In this document: piece after piece, positions 42,193 to 52,669 of the stretch
How positions within the stretch are numbered: the first letter of the stretch is position 1
Layout of the letters: each line of letters begins with the position of its first letter
Origin: Qipengyuania sp.
GTDB taxonomy: Bacteria > Pseudomonadota > Alphaproteobacteria > Sphingomonadales > Sphingomonadaceae
Length of the DNA: 64,000 nucleotides
Direction: 5' to 3'
Assembly: GCA_019745075.1 (NCBI GenBank)
Contig: JAIETR010000034.1
Location: 1-64,000 of the forward strand
Made by a program: the position numbers and the translations under genes
The notes under the pieces: generated by a model
Told to the model about the DNA's origin: nothing
The model's input: only the letters and a program-made list of their open reading frames with translations
Database searches by the model: none

Positions 42193-43491
42193 TCAGGCCG
42201 CGACCGGCTCGGCGGCCTCGCCCTTCGCCGCTTCCCTGTCGGACCCGAGCACCGCCGCGGTGATCGAGGTCGGCAGCGGTTCGGGCCGCTCGATCGTGCT
42301 GACGATCGGCAGGATCACGAGGAAATGGAGGAAGTAATAGGCGGTCGCGATCTGGCTGAGCATGATGTAGGGTTCCTCCGCGTGCGCGCCCCCGAGGTAG
42401 AACAGCAGCGCCATGCAGGGGATCAGCCCGAACCAGAAGAACTTGCGGAACAGCGGCCTGTAATGCCCGCTGCGCACCGGGCTGCGGTCGAGCCAGGGCA
42501 GGAAGAACCACACCAGGATCGAGGCGAACATCGCCAGCACGCCCATCAGCTTGGCGGGGACCAGAAAGAAGTCGGCGGTGAAGGCGCGCAGGATCGCGTA
42601 GAAGGGGTAGAAATACCATTCGGGCACGATCAGCGCCGGGGTCGAGAGCGGGTTGGCCTCGATGTAATTGTCCGGATGGCCGAGCAGATTGGGGGAGAAG
42701 AAGGTCAGCAGGCAGAACACCAGCAGCGCCACGCCCAGCCCGAACCCGTCCTTGGCGGTGTAGTAGGGGTGGAACGGCACCGTGTCGCTCTCGCTCTTGA
42801 CCTCGACCCCGGTGGGGTTGGACGAGCCGGGAATATGCAGCGCCCAGATGTGCAGGATGACCACGCCGGCGATCACGAAGGGCAGCAGGAAGTGGAGCGA
42901 GAAGAAGCGGTTGAGCGCGGCGTTGTCGGGCGCGTAGCCGCCCAGCAGCCAGACCTGGATCGGCTCGCCCACCACCGGGATCGCGCCGAACAGCCCGGTG
43001 ATCACCTTGGCCCCCCAGAAGCTCATCTGCCCCCAGGGCAGCACATAGCCCATGAAGGCGGTCGCCATCATCAGCAGGAAGATCACCACGCCGAGCAGCC
43101 AGATCATCTCGCGCGGGGCCTTGTAGGAGCTGTAGAACAGCCCGCGGAAGATGTGGATGTAGACGACGATGAAGAAGAAGCTGGCGCCGTTGGCGTGCAG
43201 ATAGCGCATCATCCAGCCCCAGTTGACGTCGCGCATGATGAACTCGGTCGAGGCGAAGGCGACCTGCGCGTTGGAAGCGTAGTGCATCGCCAGGACGATC
43301 CCGGTCACGATCTGGACCACCAGGAAGAACCCGGCCAGTACGCCGAAATTCCACATATAGCCGAGATTGCGCGGCACCGGATAACCCGCGCCGACGGCGT
43401 TGTAGACCAGCCGCGGCAGCGGCAGCTTCTCGTCGAAGTAGCGCATCAGCCCGTTCGATGGCTGGTACTGCCTGGCCCAGGGAAAACTCAT
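42193..43491 (-). CDS. petB: cytochrome b of the bc1 complex
   Basis: [63 protein letters not shown]. Confidence 0.96.
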   Translation of the reverse strand: MSFPWARQYQPSNGLMRYFDEKLPLPRLVYNAVGAGYPVPRNLGYMWNFGVLAGFFLVVQIVTGIVLAMHYASNAQVAFASTEFIMRDVNWGWMMRYLHANGASFFFIVVYIHIFRGLFYSSYKAPREMIWLLGVVIFLLMMATAFMGYVLPWGQMSFWGAKVITGLFGAIPVVGEPIQVWLLGGYAPDNAALNRFFSLHFLLPFVIAGVVILHIWALHIPGSSNPTGVEVKSESDTVPFHPYYTAKDGFGLGVALLVFCLLTFFSPNLLGHPDNYIEANPLSTPALIVPEWYFYPFYAILRAFTADFFLVPAKLMGVLAMFASILVWFFLPWLDRSPVRSGHYRPLFRKFFWFGLIPCMALLFYLGGAHAEEPYIMLSQIATAYYFLHFLVILPIVSTIERPEPLPTSITAAVLGSDREAAKGEAAEPVAA

Positions 43492-43511
43492 CGCGTGCCT
43501 GTCCTGTGCTC

Positions 43512-44093
43512 TCAGCCGACCACGATCTTGGTGTCGGAGGTGAATTGATAGTCCGGAACCTCGAGGTTCAACGGCGCGGGGCCTTTGCGGATGCGGCCGG
43601 CGGTATCGTAGTGCGAGCCGTGGCAGGGGCAGAAATAGCCGCCGTAATCACCCTTGGCCTCGCCTTCGGCGGCGCCCAGCGGCACGCAGCCCAGATGCGT
43701 GCACACCCCCATCGTCACCAGCAGGTCGGTGTGCCCGGACTTGGTGCGCTCCTCGAGCGTCTGCGGATCGCGCAGCGAGCCGGTGGGCACGGCGTTTGCC
43801 TGCTGGATTTCGGCCGGAGTGAGACGGCGCACGAACAGCGGCTGCTTGCGGTACACCGCCTTGATCGCCTGGCCGGGCGCGATCGCGGCGACGTCGAGCT
43901 CGGTCGAGCTGTCGGCCAGGACGTCCCGCGAGGGATTCATCTGGCTGATCAGCGGCAGCAGCACCGCGACCCCGCCGACGCCCGCGGCGCTGACCGCGGC
44001 GACATTGATGAAATCGCGGCGCCGGACTCCGTCCGGGCCGCTGGGATTGTCGTGAACGAGCGTGGTATCAGCGGTCGCAGCAGTGTCTGCCAT
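43512..44093 (-). CDS. petA: ubiquinol-cytochrome c reductase Rieske iron-sulfur subunit
   Basis: [32 protein letters not shown] (Tat-like), [36 protein letters not shown]. Confidence 0.96.
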   Translation of the reverse strand: MADTAATADTTLVHDNPSGPDGVRRRDFINVAAVSAAGVGGVAVLLPLISQMNPSRDVLADSSTELDVAAIAPGQAIKAVYRKQPLFVRRLTPAEIQQANAVPTGSLRDPQTLEERTKSGHTDLLVTMGVCTHLGCVPLGAAEGEAKGDYGGYFCPCHGSHYDTAGRIRKGPAPLNLEVPDYQFTSDTKIVVG

Positions 44094-44250
44094 CAGCCCT
44101 ATGCCCTGCCTTGCCTAGTCTAGCTGGCCTCCGCCGGCGGAGTGGCCGGGGACGCGAATTCCCTGTTGAGCGCGGGGGTCTGGCGACTCCCCGCCGCGCC
44201 ATTCGCGCAACGCCCGAAAGGCGCGCGGAACCGGCGATTGGGCAGGGCCT

Positions 44251-44970
44251 CTAGCGGCTCCCCCCGGCATTGCCAACCGCGATTTTGGCGCGCTGCCGTT
44301 GCGCGGCGCGCAAGGATCGGATGAGCCCGATGACGCTGGTCTGACGCCCTCCGGTCGGCTCGCCGCGATGGGTGGCGCGGCGGAAGGAGAAGAACCGTTC
44401 GGGCTGGGCGTAGGTGTCTTCGCCGAGATTCTCCACCGAACCGACACCTGCCTCGTGCAGGCGCCACGCGGCGAAGCCGGGGAGGTCGAATTGCCAGCGA
44501 TGGGGAGCGCCGGGCGCGAAGAAGCGGAGCCCCGCGGTGGGAAAGCGGTCGCGCAGCGCGGCATCGACCTCATAGCTCGCCTGCGCGATCGCGGGCCCGA
44601 TCGCCGCCACGATCCGCGCGCGCTCGGCGCCGAGCGCCTCCATCGCGGCGAGCGTGTTCTCGAGTACGCCCCCCAGCGCGCCACGCCAGCCCGCGTGGGC
44701 CGCGCCCACCACCCCGGCCTCCGCGTCGGCGAGCAGAACGGGGGCGCAGTCGGCGGTGACCACGCCGACCAGCAGGCCGGGCCGGTCGGTGACCAGCGCG
44801 TCTCCCTCGGGTGGGGAACCTGCCCAGGGTCCGTCGACGGCCACCACCTCGGCGGAATGGACCTGCTTCGCCAGCACCAGCGGCGCCCCCGGCAGCAAGG
44901 CTCCGAGCGCGGGTTCGGCGCGGGTCGAGAAGCCGTGCGGCATCGCCGCGAGAACGCCGGCGCGCAGCAT
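44251..44970 (-). CDS. pgeF: peptidoglycan editing factor PgeF (multicopper polyphenol oxidase fold)
   Basis: KQVHSAEVVAVDG, VVTADCAPVLLADAEAGVVGAAHAGWRGALGGVLENTLAAM, IGPAIAQASYEVD. Confidence 0.93.
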   Translation of the reverse strand: MLRAGVLAAMPHGFSTRAEPALGALLPGAPLVLAKQVHSAEVVAVDGPWAGSPPEGDALVTDRPGLLVGVVTADCAPVLLADAEAGVVGAAHAGWRGALGGVLENTLAAMEALGAERARIVAAIGPAIAQASYEVDAALRDRFPTAGLRFFAPGAPHRWQFDLPGFAAWRLHEAGVGSVENLGEDTYAQPERFFSFRRATHRGEPTGGRQTSVIGLIRSLRAAQRQRAKIAVGNAGGSR

Positions 44971-47621
44971 CAGCCGAGCGAGCGCGAAACCTGTTCGTAG
45001 GTGTCGCGGCTCAGCTTGGGCGCCGCCGCGATCCGTTCGAGCTCGCCGCGCATCAGGGCGCCGCGGCCCGGCTCGATCCGCCGCCAGCGGCCGAGCGCGG
45101 GGACGAAGCGCGCCGCGGTCTGGGCGTTCACCGGGTCGATCTCGAGGATCAGGTCGGCGATCAGCCGGTAACCTTCGCCGCTGGCGGCGTGGAAACCCTG
45201 CGCGGTGCCGGTGAAGGCCATGTAGAGCGAGCGCGCGCGGTTGGGATTTTTCAGCGTGAAATCGGGATGCCCGGCCAGGGATTTCACATGCGCCAGAACC
45301 TGTGGGTGGAGCGAGCCGGCCTGGAGCGCGAACCATTTGTCGACGACCAGCGCATTGCCCTGGAAACGGGTGTAGAAATCGAGCAGCGCGGCGGTCCGCT
45401 CGGCGCCGGGGAGACCGGTGAGGACCATCAGCGCGCCCTGCCGGTCGGTCATGTTGTCGGCGCTATCGTATTGTTTCCACGCCAGTTCCGCGGCCAACGC
45501 AGGGTCGGACGCGGCGAGGTAGACGAGCGCCAGCGTCCTGACCTTGCGCGCGCCCTTGGCGGCGGCGTCCATGCCGAAGGGCACCGCTGCGGCGCGCGTG
45601 TGCAGCGCCTCGAGCTCATCGTTCAGCGAAGTGCCGATGAAGCGCTTGATCGCCTCCCGAACACCATGAAACACGCCCGGATCGGCGAGCAACACCTGTT
45701 CCATGAGATAGACGAGGCCCGGCAGCAGCATCAGCTCGCCGCGCATCAGGTCGTCGAGCTCGGAATCGGCGAGGATCGCCCCCATTGCTTCGGCGATCGC
45801 AGTCTCGCCCGCGCGGCGGTCGGCATCCGTCTGCCCGCCACCGGCGGCCGCGACCACATGGCCCACCACCAGGTCCTGCATCGCCTCGTAGCGCGCGAAG
45901 GGATCGTCGTCGTGGCGAGCGAGGAAGGCGAGCTCGGCACGGTCGATCGCGCGCTCGATCGCGACCGGCGCGGAAAAGCCGCGGTTGAGCGACAGCGCCG
46001 GCTCGCCCGCCGCCGGGCCGAGCTCGAAACTTGCGCTCGCCTTGTCGAGCACGAGCAGCCGCTCCTCGCCCCGCGCATTGCGGGCGCGGTCGTGGAGCGC
46101 GACGCGCAGCGGGATCGGCATCGGCTGCTTCGCGGGCTGGCCGGGGGTCGCCGGGATTTCCTGCGACAGCTCGAGCCGCGCCGTGCCGCCAGCGTTCACC
46201 AGCTCGGCCTTCACCCGCGGCGTCCCGGCCTGCGAATACCACAGCCGGAACTGCCCGAGGTCGAGCCCGGCCCCGTCCTCGATCGCGGTGACGAAATCCT
46301 CGCAGGTCGCCGCCTCGCCGTCATGGCGGTCGAAATAGAGATCGGTCCCCGCCCGGAAGCGCTCGGGCCCCGCGATGGTGCGCATCATGCGGATCGCCTC
46401 GGCGCCCTTGTTGTAGATCGTGGGGGTGTAGAAATTGCTGATCTCGCGGAAGCTCTCGGGCCGGATCGGATGCGCCAGCGGGCCCGAATCCTCGGGGAAC
46501 TGGACGCTGCGCAGGACGCGGACATCCTCGATCCGCTTGACCGCCGCGCTGCCCATGTCCTGGCTGAACAGCTGGTCGCGCAGCACGGTGAAGCCTTCCT
46601 TGAGGCTCAACTGGAACCAGTCGCGGCAGGTCACGCGGTTGCCCGACCAGTTGTGGAAATACTCGTGGCCGATCACCCCCTCGATGGCGTCGTAATCGCC
46701 GTCGGTCGCGGTCTCCGGGTCGGCGAGGACGTATTTGGTGTTGAAGACGTTGAGGCCCTTGTTCTCCATCGCCCCCATGTTGAAATCGCCGACCGCGACG
46801 ATGTTGAACTCGCCGAGGTCGTATTCGCGCCCGAACGCCGCCTCGTCCCATGCCATCGCCTTCTTGAGCGAGGCCAGGGCGTGCCCGGTGCGGCCGAGAT
46901 CCTCCTCGCGCACCCAGACCGCGAGCTCGACCTCGCGGCCGCTCATGGTGACGAAGCGGTCCCGCCGCGCCACCAGATCGCCCGCGACCAGCGCGAACAA
47001 ATAGCTCGGCTTGGGCCAGGGGTCGCGCCATTCGGCCCAGTGGCAATCGCCTTGCTCTCCGGTTGCAGTGCGGTTGCCGTTCGACAGCAGCACCGGGAAC
47101 CGCGCCTTCGGTCCGGCCATCCGCACGGTGTAGGTGCTGAGCACGTCGGGGCGGTCGGGGAAGAAGGCGATGCGCCGGAAGCCCTCCGCCTCGCACTGGG
47201 TGCAGAGCATTCCGTTCGAGGCGTAGAGCCCCATCAGCTGGCTGTTCCCGGCGGGGCGGAGGCGGGTCACGATAGTCAGCCGGTGCGCTTCGCCCGGGAG
47301 GGTCACGAATAGATCGTCGCCATCCATCGCATGTCCGTCGCAGGGGGCGTCGTCGACGGTGAGCGAGACCAGTTCGAGACCGTCGCCATTGAGGCGCAGC
47401 GTCGGCGACGGCTCGGCCTTCGGATTGCGCCGCACCGCGAATCTGGCGGTGACCACCGTCTCCTCCAGCCCGAGCGCGAAATCGAGGTGGGTCGCGGGCA
47501 CCAGCCAGGGGAACGGCTTATAGTCTTCGCGCCGGATCTCGGGTGGCGCGGCGGGCGCGACGGCGGCGTCGGCCATCTCGGGGTTACCGTCGGGGGTCGA
47601 AGGGGTGCGGGCGATGTCCAT
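44970..47621 (-). CDS. pepN: aminopeptidase N
   Basis: FNMGAMENKGLNVFNTKYVLADPETATDGDYDAIEGVIGHEYFHNWSGNRVTCRDWFQLSLKEGFTVLRDQLF. Confidence 0.97.
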   Translation of the reverse strand: MDIARTPSTPDGNPEMADAAVAPAAPPEIRREDYKPFPWLVPATHLDFALGLEETVVTARFAVRRNPKAEPSPTLRLNGDGLELVSLTVDDAPCDGHAMDGDDLFVTLPGEAHRLTIVTRLRPAGNSQLMGLYASNGMLCTQCEAEGFRRIAFFPDRPDVLSTYTVRMAGPKARFPVLLSNGNRTATGEQGDCHWAEWRDPWPKPSYLFALVAGDLVARRDRFVTMSGREVELAVWVREEDLGRTGHALASLKKAMAWDEAAFGREYDLGEFNIVAVGDFNMGAMENKGLNVFNTKYVLADPETATDGDYDAIEGVIGHEYFHNWSGNRVTCRDWFQLSLKEGFTVLRDQLFSQDMGSAAVKRIEDVRVLRSVQFPEDSGPLAHPIRPESFREISNFYTPTIYNKGAEAIRMMRTIAGPERFRAGTDLYFDRHDGEAATCEDFVTAIEDGAGLDLGQFRLWYSQAGTPRVKAELVNAGGTARLELSQEIPATPGQPAKQPMPIPLRVALHDRARNARGEERLLVLDKASASFELGPAAGEPALSLNRGFSAPVAIERAIDRAELAFLARHDDDPFARYEAMQDLVVGHVVAAAGGGQTDADRRAGETAIAEAMGAILADSELDDLMRGELMLLPGLVYLMEQVLLADPGVFHGVREAIKRFIGTSLNDELEALHTRAAAVPFGMDAAAKGARKVRTLALVYLAASDPALAAELAWKQYDSADNMTDRQGALMVLTGLPGAERTAALLDFYTRFQGNALVVDKWFALQAGSLHPQVLAHVKSLAGHPDFTLKNPNRARSLYMAFTGTAQGFHAASGEGYRLIADLILEIDPVNAQTAARFVPALGRWRRIEPGRGALMRGELERIAAAPKLSRDTYEQVSRSLG

Positions 47622-47764
47622 GCGGCAAGCTCTCTAGGCAAACGGACGCGGCTGTCCACCAACGCCGGTCGGCCCGCAGGGTTCGTCGGTCGAGCCGAAG
47701 CGGCGGCGCGCTTGACCATCGGCGCGGCGCCGCGCAGCGTGGCGGCAAAGCCTGGGGAGGGCCA

Positions 47765-49033
47765 ATGCTGGACATTCTTGCCGCGACGACCGGCGCCGGC
47801 TTCGACGTCGAAGCCGCGACGCGCGCTTATCTCGACACCTTGCAGGGCCCGGCGCGGGCAAAGTCCGACGCCTATTTCGAGGGCGGCTACTGGCTTATCC
47901 TGTGGGGCACGCTGGTGGGCGTGCTAATCGACTGCCTGCTGCTGCGCTCGCGGCTGTCGTCCGCGTTTCGCGCGCTGGGCGAGCGGGTGAGCAGCCGCCC
48001 CTGGATCGTCACCTGGATCACGGCGCTGCTCTACACGCTAGTCGGCTGGGCGCTCGGCCTGGCGTGGACAATCTACACCGGCTTCTGGCGCGAGCGGCAA
48101 TATGGCCTGCTGGACCAGAGCTTCCCTGCCTGGCTGGGCGATACGCTGACAAACCTTGCGATCGACGCAATGATCGTGCCGCTGTTGTTGGTCGCGATCT
48201 ACGCGCTGATTCGGGGCGCGCCGCGCTGGTGGTGGGCGTGGGCAACGGGGGTGGTGGGCCTGTTCCTGCTGATCGGGGTGGTGCTGAGCCCGGTCTTCGT
48301 GAAGCCCTTGTTCAACGATTATACGGAAATGGCCGCGGGGCCGCTGCGGGACAAGATCGAGGCCGTGGCCGCGCGCGAGGGCATCCCGGCCGATCACATC
48401 TATGTCTTCGACCAGTCGAAACAGCACAAGCGTATCTCCGCCAACGTCTCCGGCCTGGGGCCCACGATCCGCATCTCGCTCAACGACAATCTGCTGGAAC
48501 GCACCAGCGAAGCGGAAATCTTGGCCGTGATGGGTCACGAGATGGGGCATTACAAACTGAACCATGTGTGGGTGCTGTTCGGCGGGTTCCTCGTGCTGAC
48601 GGCGCTGGGGCTGTTCGTCACCAGCCGCGCCGCGCCGTGGCTGATCGGCCGCTTCGGGACACGCTGGGGGGTTAGCAATCTCGCCGATCCCGCATCGCTG
48701 CCCGTGCTGGCGATCTGCATGGCGCTGTTCTTCCTCCTCGCCACCCCGCTCACCAACACGCTGATCCGCGTGAACGAGAGCCAGGCGGATGCCTTCGGGC
48801 TCGACGCGGCGCGCGCGCCCGACGGTTTCGCCGCGGTGGCGATGCGCCTGTCCGAATACCGCAAGATCGAGCCCGGCGCGCTCGAGGAGGCGCTGTTCTT
48901 CGATCATCCCAGCGGCGCGACGCGGGTGCGCATGGCGATGGAATGGAAGGCGCGGCAGGTGCCCGGTGCCACGATGGTCGTGCCCGAGCCGGGCTATCTC
49001 GACGATCCCGCGGAGACACCGGCGGCGCGATGA
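47765..49033 (+). CDS. M48 family metallopeptidase (CAAX prenyl protease 1/Ste24-like)
   Basis: VFDQSKQHKRISANVSGLGPTIRISLNDNLL, EILAVMGHEMGHYKLNH, NESQADAFGLD; multi-TM. Confidence 0.93.
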   Translation: MLDILAATTGAGFDVEAATRAYLDTLQGPARAKSDAYFEGGYWLILWGTLVGVLIDCLLLRSRLSSAFRALGERVSSRPWIVTWITALLYTLVGWALGLAWTIYTGFWRERQYGLLDQSFPAWLGDTLTNLAIDAMIVPLLLVAIYALIRGAPRWWWAWATGVVGLFLLIGVVLSPVFVKPLFNDYTEMAAGPLRDKIEAVAAREGIPADHIYVFDQSKQHKRISANVSGLGPTIRISLNDNLLERTSEAEILAVMGHEMGHYKLNHVWVLFGGFLVLTALGLFVTSRAAPWLIGRFGTRWGVSNLADPASLPVLAICMALFFLLATPLTNTLIRVNESQADAFGLDAARAPDGFAAVAMRLSEYRKIEPGALEEALFFDHPSGATRVRMAMEWKARQVPGATMVVPEPGYLDDPAETPAAR

Positions 49034-49818
49034 GCCGGCTGCTGGTCTTCGGCCTCGGCTATGCGGCGAGCGCGATCGCCGCGCGGCTGCGAAGCAAGGG
49101 CTGGACGATCCACGCGACCGGTCGCGCAGGCGATCTCGACTTCGGGGATGAGCCGCCGGTGCGCGACGCGCTGGCCTGGGCCAGCCATGTGCTGTCCTCG
49201 GTCCCGCCCGGCGAGGAGAGCGATCCGGTGCTCGCGCGCTACGGCGATGGGCTGGGCGGCCGATGGCTCGGCTATCTGTCATCGACCGGCGTCTATGGCG
49301 ATACCGGCGGGGCCTGGGTGGACGAAAGCGCGCCGGTCGGAAGAGGGCGAAGGAGCGCGCGCACCGAGGCCGACGCGCGCTGGCTGGCGCTGGGCGCGCG
49401 GGTGTTCCGGCTGCCAGGCATTTACGGCCCGGGCCGCTCGCCGATCGACCGGGTGCGTGGGGGCAAGGCGCATCGCATCGATCTGCCCGAGGACCGACCG
49501 GGCCAGGTGTTCAGCCGGGTGCATGTCGCGGATATCGCGGGCGGCGTGGCGGCCGCGATCGCGGCCGATGTGGCGCCGGGGGCTTACAATCTCGGCGACG
49601 ACGAGCCCGCGAGCCAGAACGCGGTGGTCGAACACGCCTGCCGCCTGCTCGGCGCGCCCCCGCCGCCGCTGCAGCCGCTCGACGAAGCCAACCTCAGCCC
49701 GATGGCGCGCGGCTTCTACGCCGAGACCCGCCGCGTCGCCAACGGCAAGCTCAAACGCGCCGCCGGCTGGGCGCCGTTTTTTCCGAGCTACCGCGAGGGG
49801 CTTGCCTCGCTCCTGTAG
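49030..49818 (+). CDS. NAD-dependent epimerase/SDR family protein
   Basis: LLVFGLGYAASAIAARL, YLSSTGVYGDTGG, RLPGIYGPGRSP. Confidence 0.88.
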   Translation: MSRLLVFGLGYAASAIAARLRSKGWTIHATGRAGDLDFGDEPPVRDALAWASHVLSSVPPGEESDPVLARYGDGLGGRWLGYLSSTGVYGDTGGAWVDESAPVGRGRRSARTEADARWLALGARVFRLPGIYGPGRSPIDRVRGGKAHRIDLPEDRPGQVFSRVHVADIAGGVAAAIAADVAPGAYNLGDDEPASQNAVVEHACRLLGAPPPPLQPLDEANLSPMARGFYAETRRVANGKLKRAAGWAPFFPSYREGLASLL

Positions 49819-49826
49819 AATTGCCC

Positions 49827-50000
49827 GCGGAGAGCGCGGAGAGGAGCTGCGGCAAAGCCGTCAAGACAATCAGACGCTCGCAAAGGCGCGAAGGCGCAAA
49901 GGGGTGGAGCGACATCTTCGCGCCTTTGCGTCTTTGCGAGCGCAAAAGGCACGCCGGCTTCGCCGCGCTTTCTCTGCGTTCTCTGCGTCTCTGCGCGAAC
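49827..50000. repeat. nested inverted repeat of GCGGAGA- and CGCAAAGG-type units
   Basis: Outer gcggagagcgcggagagg / ctctgcgttctctgcgtctctgcgcg; inner cgctcgcaaaggcgcgaaggcgcaaag / cttcgcgcctttgcgtctttgcgagcg. Confidence 0.8.
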
Positions 50001-50034
50001 CAAAAAACTTGACATCAGAAACCAAATGGGTTAT

Positions 50035-51045
50035 CTAACCATCTTGCTCTTTGACATCGTGATTCGGATTTTTCGGCGGCTCGCCAGTGGCTCCGGCGCC
50101 GCCCGGCGCGCTCTTGGCGCGCAGCGCGATCAGCATGCCCGCCATGCCGAGCACCGCGCCGGCGGCGGCGAGCGTGCTCCAGGCGTAGCCTTCGATCAGC
50201 GTCGAGATCAGCATCGCGATCACCACCACCAGCACCCCGTTATAGGCCGCGCGGCCCGGGCCGATGGCGCGCACGATGCCGTAATAGAGCGGGAAGGTGA
50301 CCACCGATCCCGCCAGCGCCAGCCAGGCGGCGCCGCCCCAGAACATGGCGCCGCCCGGCGCCACCGGCGGCCCGGCGGTCGCCCAGGCCAGCGCCGCGTC
50401 GAACGCCGTGCCGTAGAGCATCGCCCAGGCGAGCAGACTGGCGAGCGGCAGCGCGCGGCCGGTCTCGTTCGCCTGGATGACATTGGCGATCGAGGCCGAC
50501 AGGATGCCGCCCACCGTCAGCGCCACGCCCAACGCGACATTGCCGCCCACCGGCGCGGCGCGCGCCTCCTCGACCAGCAGCAGCGCCACGCCCGCGATCG
50601 CCACCGCGCTCCCGGCCATGAAGCGCGGCGTGATGCGCTGGCCCAGCAGCGCGCGGGCAAACAGCGCGTTGGGCACCATCAGCAGCGCGAACATCACCGC
50701 CACGATGCCGCTGGTGAGGTGTTCCTCCGCCCGATAGACGAAGTTGAAATTGCCGCAGAACTGGAACAGCCCGAGCGCCAGCGCGAGGGTGTGGCCGGCG
50801 CGCCCGAGCAGCAGCGGTTTGCCCGTCGCCAGCGCCAGCGCGAACATCGCCGGGGTGGCGAGCGCGAAGCGGTAGGCGACCGACCAGCTCGGTGGCGCCT
50901 CACCGATCTGGCCGGTGATGACATACCAGGTCGAGCCCCAGATCAGCGCCACCACCAGGAACGGCGCCGCGATGCGCAGCCGCAGCAGCGCGTGCGGCGG
51001 CGGCTTGGCCTGGGCTGGGGCCGCTGCGGGCGCCGGGTTCTTCAC
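50035..51045 (-). CDS. DMT (EamA) family transporter
   Basis: FLVVALIWGSTWYVITGQIGEAPPSWSVAYRFALATPAMFALAL; about 10 TM helices, EamA repeats. Confidence 0.9.
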   Translation of the reverse strand: MKNPAPAAAPAQAKPPPHALLRLRIAAPFLVVALIWGSTWYVITGQIGEAPPSWSVAYRFALATPAMFALALATGKPLLLGRAGHTLALALGLFQFCGNFNFVYRAEEHLTSGIVAVMFALLMVPNALFARALLGQRITPRFMAGSAVAIAGVALLLVEEARAAPVGGNVALGVALTVGGILSASIANVIQANETGRALPLASLLAWAMLYGTAFDAALAWATAGPPVAPGGAMFWGGAAWLALAGSVVTFPLYYGIVRAIGPGRAAYNGVLVVVIAMLISTLIEGYAWSTLAAAGAVLGMAGMLIALRAKSAPGGAGATGEPPKNPNHDVKEQDG

Positions 51046-52055
51046 AGCCCGCCGATCGCCGCGGCCAGCGCGCGCGCGTCCTCCTCGCGCGTGTTCCAGG
51101 CGGTCACGAACCGCGCCGCGTCCGCGCCCCAGTCGTAGAAGCCGAAGCCCTGCGCCCGCAGCGAATCGCGCTCGCTGCCATTGACCAGCACGAACAGTTC
51201 GTTGGCCTCGACCGGGTGCACCAGCCGCTCGCCGCAGGCTCGCGCGATCTCGGCCGCGGCGGCGTTGGCGGCGCGCGCATTGGCGAGCCACAACCCGCTC
51301 TCGAGCAGCGCGATGATCTGGGCGGCGAGAAAGCGGCCCTTGGACTGGAGATGGCCTGCGCGCTTGCGGCGGTATTTGGCGAGGTCCGCCGCGGCTTCCG
51401 AAAAGAACACCAGCGCGTCGGCCCCCATGCCGCCGTTCTTGATGCAGCCGAAGCTCAGCGCGTCTATCTCACCGCAGGCATCGGCCGGAGCGCAGCCCAG
51501 ATACGCGACCGCGTTGGCGAAGCGCGCGCCATCGACATGGATGCCGAAGTGGCGGCCACGCGCGTGGTCCACCAGCGCCGCGATTTCCGCCGGGGTATAG
51601 ACCAACCCGTACTCGCTCGCCTGCGTGATCGAGAGGGCGTGCGGCTGGATTTGATGGGTGTCGTCGCGGATCGGCGCGACCACCCGCTCAACCGCTTCCG
51701 GCGTCAGTTTGGCACCCTTTCCTTCGGCCAGCATCAGCTTGGCGCCGTGGGTGAAAAACCCGGGCGCGCCGCATTCGTCGACCTCGATATGCGCCTCGCG
51801 GTGGCACACCACCCCGCCGTGGGGCGGGACCAGGGTGGCGAGCGCGAGGCAGTTGGCGGCGGTGCCAGTCACGGTCCACAACCCCCACGCCGGACGACCG
51901 AACAGGTCGGTGAACCGTTCGTCCAGTTGCCGCGACAGCGCATCGTTATCGTAGGGCGCGTCGGCCTCGTCGGCGGCGCGCATCGCCTCCCACACCCTGG
52001 GATGCACGGGGGCGGCGTTGTCGGAGAGGAAGGCTTTCTCGATAGCGGGGCTCAT
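51042..52055 (-). CDS. low-specificity L-threonine aldolase-like
   Basis: FLSDNAAPVHPRVWEAM, YDNDALSRQLDERFTDLFGRPAWGLWTVTGTAANCLAL, HVDGARFANAVAYLG, FGCIKNGGMGADALVFF. Confidence 0.93.
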   Translation of the reverse strand: MSPAIEKAFLSDNAAPVHPRVWEAMRAADEADAPYDNDALSRQLDERFTDLFGRPAWGLWTVTGTAANCLALATLVPPHGGVVCHREAHIEVDECGAPGFFTHGAKLMLAEGKGAKLTPEAVERVVAPIRDDTHQIQPHALSITQASEYGLVYTPAEIAALVDHARGRHFGIHVDGARFANAVAYLGCAPADACGEIDALSFGCIKNGGMGADALVFFSEAAADLAKYRRKRAGHLQSKGRFLAAQIIALLESGLWLANARAANAAAAEIARACGERLVHPVEANELFVLVNGSERDSLRAQGFGFYDWGADAARFVTAWNTREEDARALAAAIGGL

Positions 52056-52099
52056 CGGGGAACGCCTCTAGGCGCTCGCGTTGTCTTCGCAAGAAGGAG

Positions 52100-52414
52100 A
52101 TGTCCGCGATGGTCCGCGAGCAGCCCGCAGTGACGATCACCCACGAGGATGGCGGCGATCGCGGGCGCTATGTCGCCGAGGTTGCGGGGAGCGAGCACAC
52201 CGGCCACCTCGACTGGGAAGCGCGCGGCGGGGGCGTGCGGGTCGCCACCCACACCATCGTCCCGCCGCCGATCGGCGGACGCGGCGTGGCCGCCAGGCTG
52301 GTCGCGGCGCTGGTCGCGGATGCGCGCACGCAGGGGTTCAAGATCGACCCGCGCTGCTTCTATGTCGAGACGCTGTTCAGGCGGAACAAGGACTGGGCGG
52401 ACTTGCGGGCGTAG
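52100..52414 (+). CDS. GNAT-like N-acetyltransferase (YjdJ type)
   Basis: RYVAEVAGSEHTGHLDWEARGGGVRVATHTIVPPPIGGRGVAARLVAALVADARTQGFKIDPRCFYVETLFRRNKDW. Confidence 0.85.
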   Translation: MSAMVREQPAVTITHEDGGDRGRYVAEVAGSEHTGHLDWEARGGGVRVATHTIVPPPIGGRGVAARLVAALVADARTQGFKIDPRCFYVETLFRRNKDWADLRA

Positions 52415-52548
52415 CGCGGCGGAACGGGAGACGGAGGGATAGGCCCGCGGCCATGTCCGGCGCCGAAGCGCCTCCGATCCCGAACCAGGAGTCCGTCCAC
52501 CTCTCCGGCTGCCCCATCTCCATCCGGCTCTGACGAGCCGGTCGGGTA

Positions 52549-52562
52549 TGGCGGAGACGGAG
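52549..52562. repeat. att direct repeat, left copy (distal to tRNA-Ser)
   Basis: tggcggagacggag, identical to the tRNA-Ser 3' end at 61306-61319. Confidence 0.75.
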
Positions 52563-52669
52563 TCTGCCTAACCACTGCCCGGACACGTCCGTATCTGTCC
52601 ACGAAGTCCCTATAAAACCTCACTTTTCTCTGTGATCGCCGTGCAAGCCGTCCGCACGTGTTCGATTGC

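Noticed and set aside
50035-51291. N-terminal extension of the DMT transporter ORF
   Set aside because: The extension overlaps the threonine aldolase gene antisense to no supporting motif; GTG at 51045, overlapping the aldolase stop by 4 nt, is the more plausible start.
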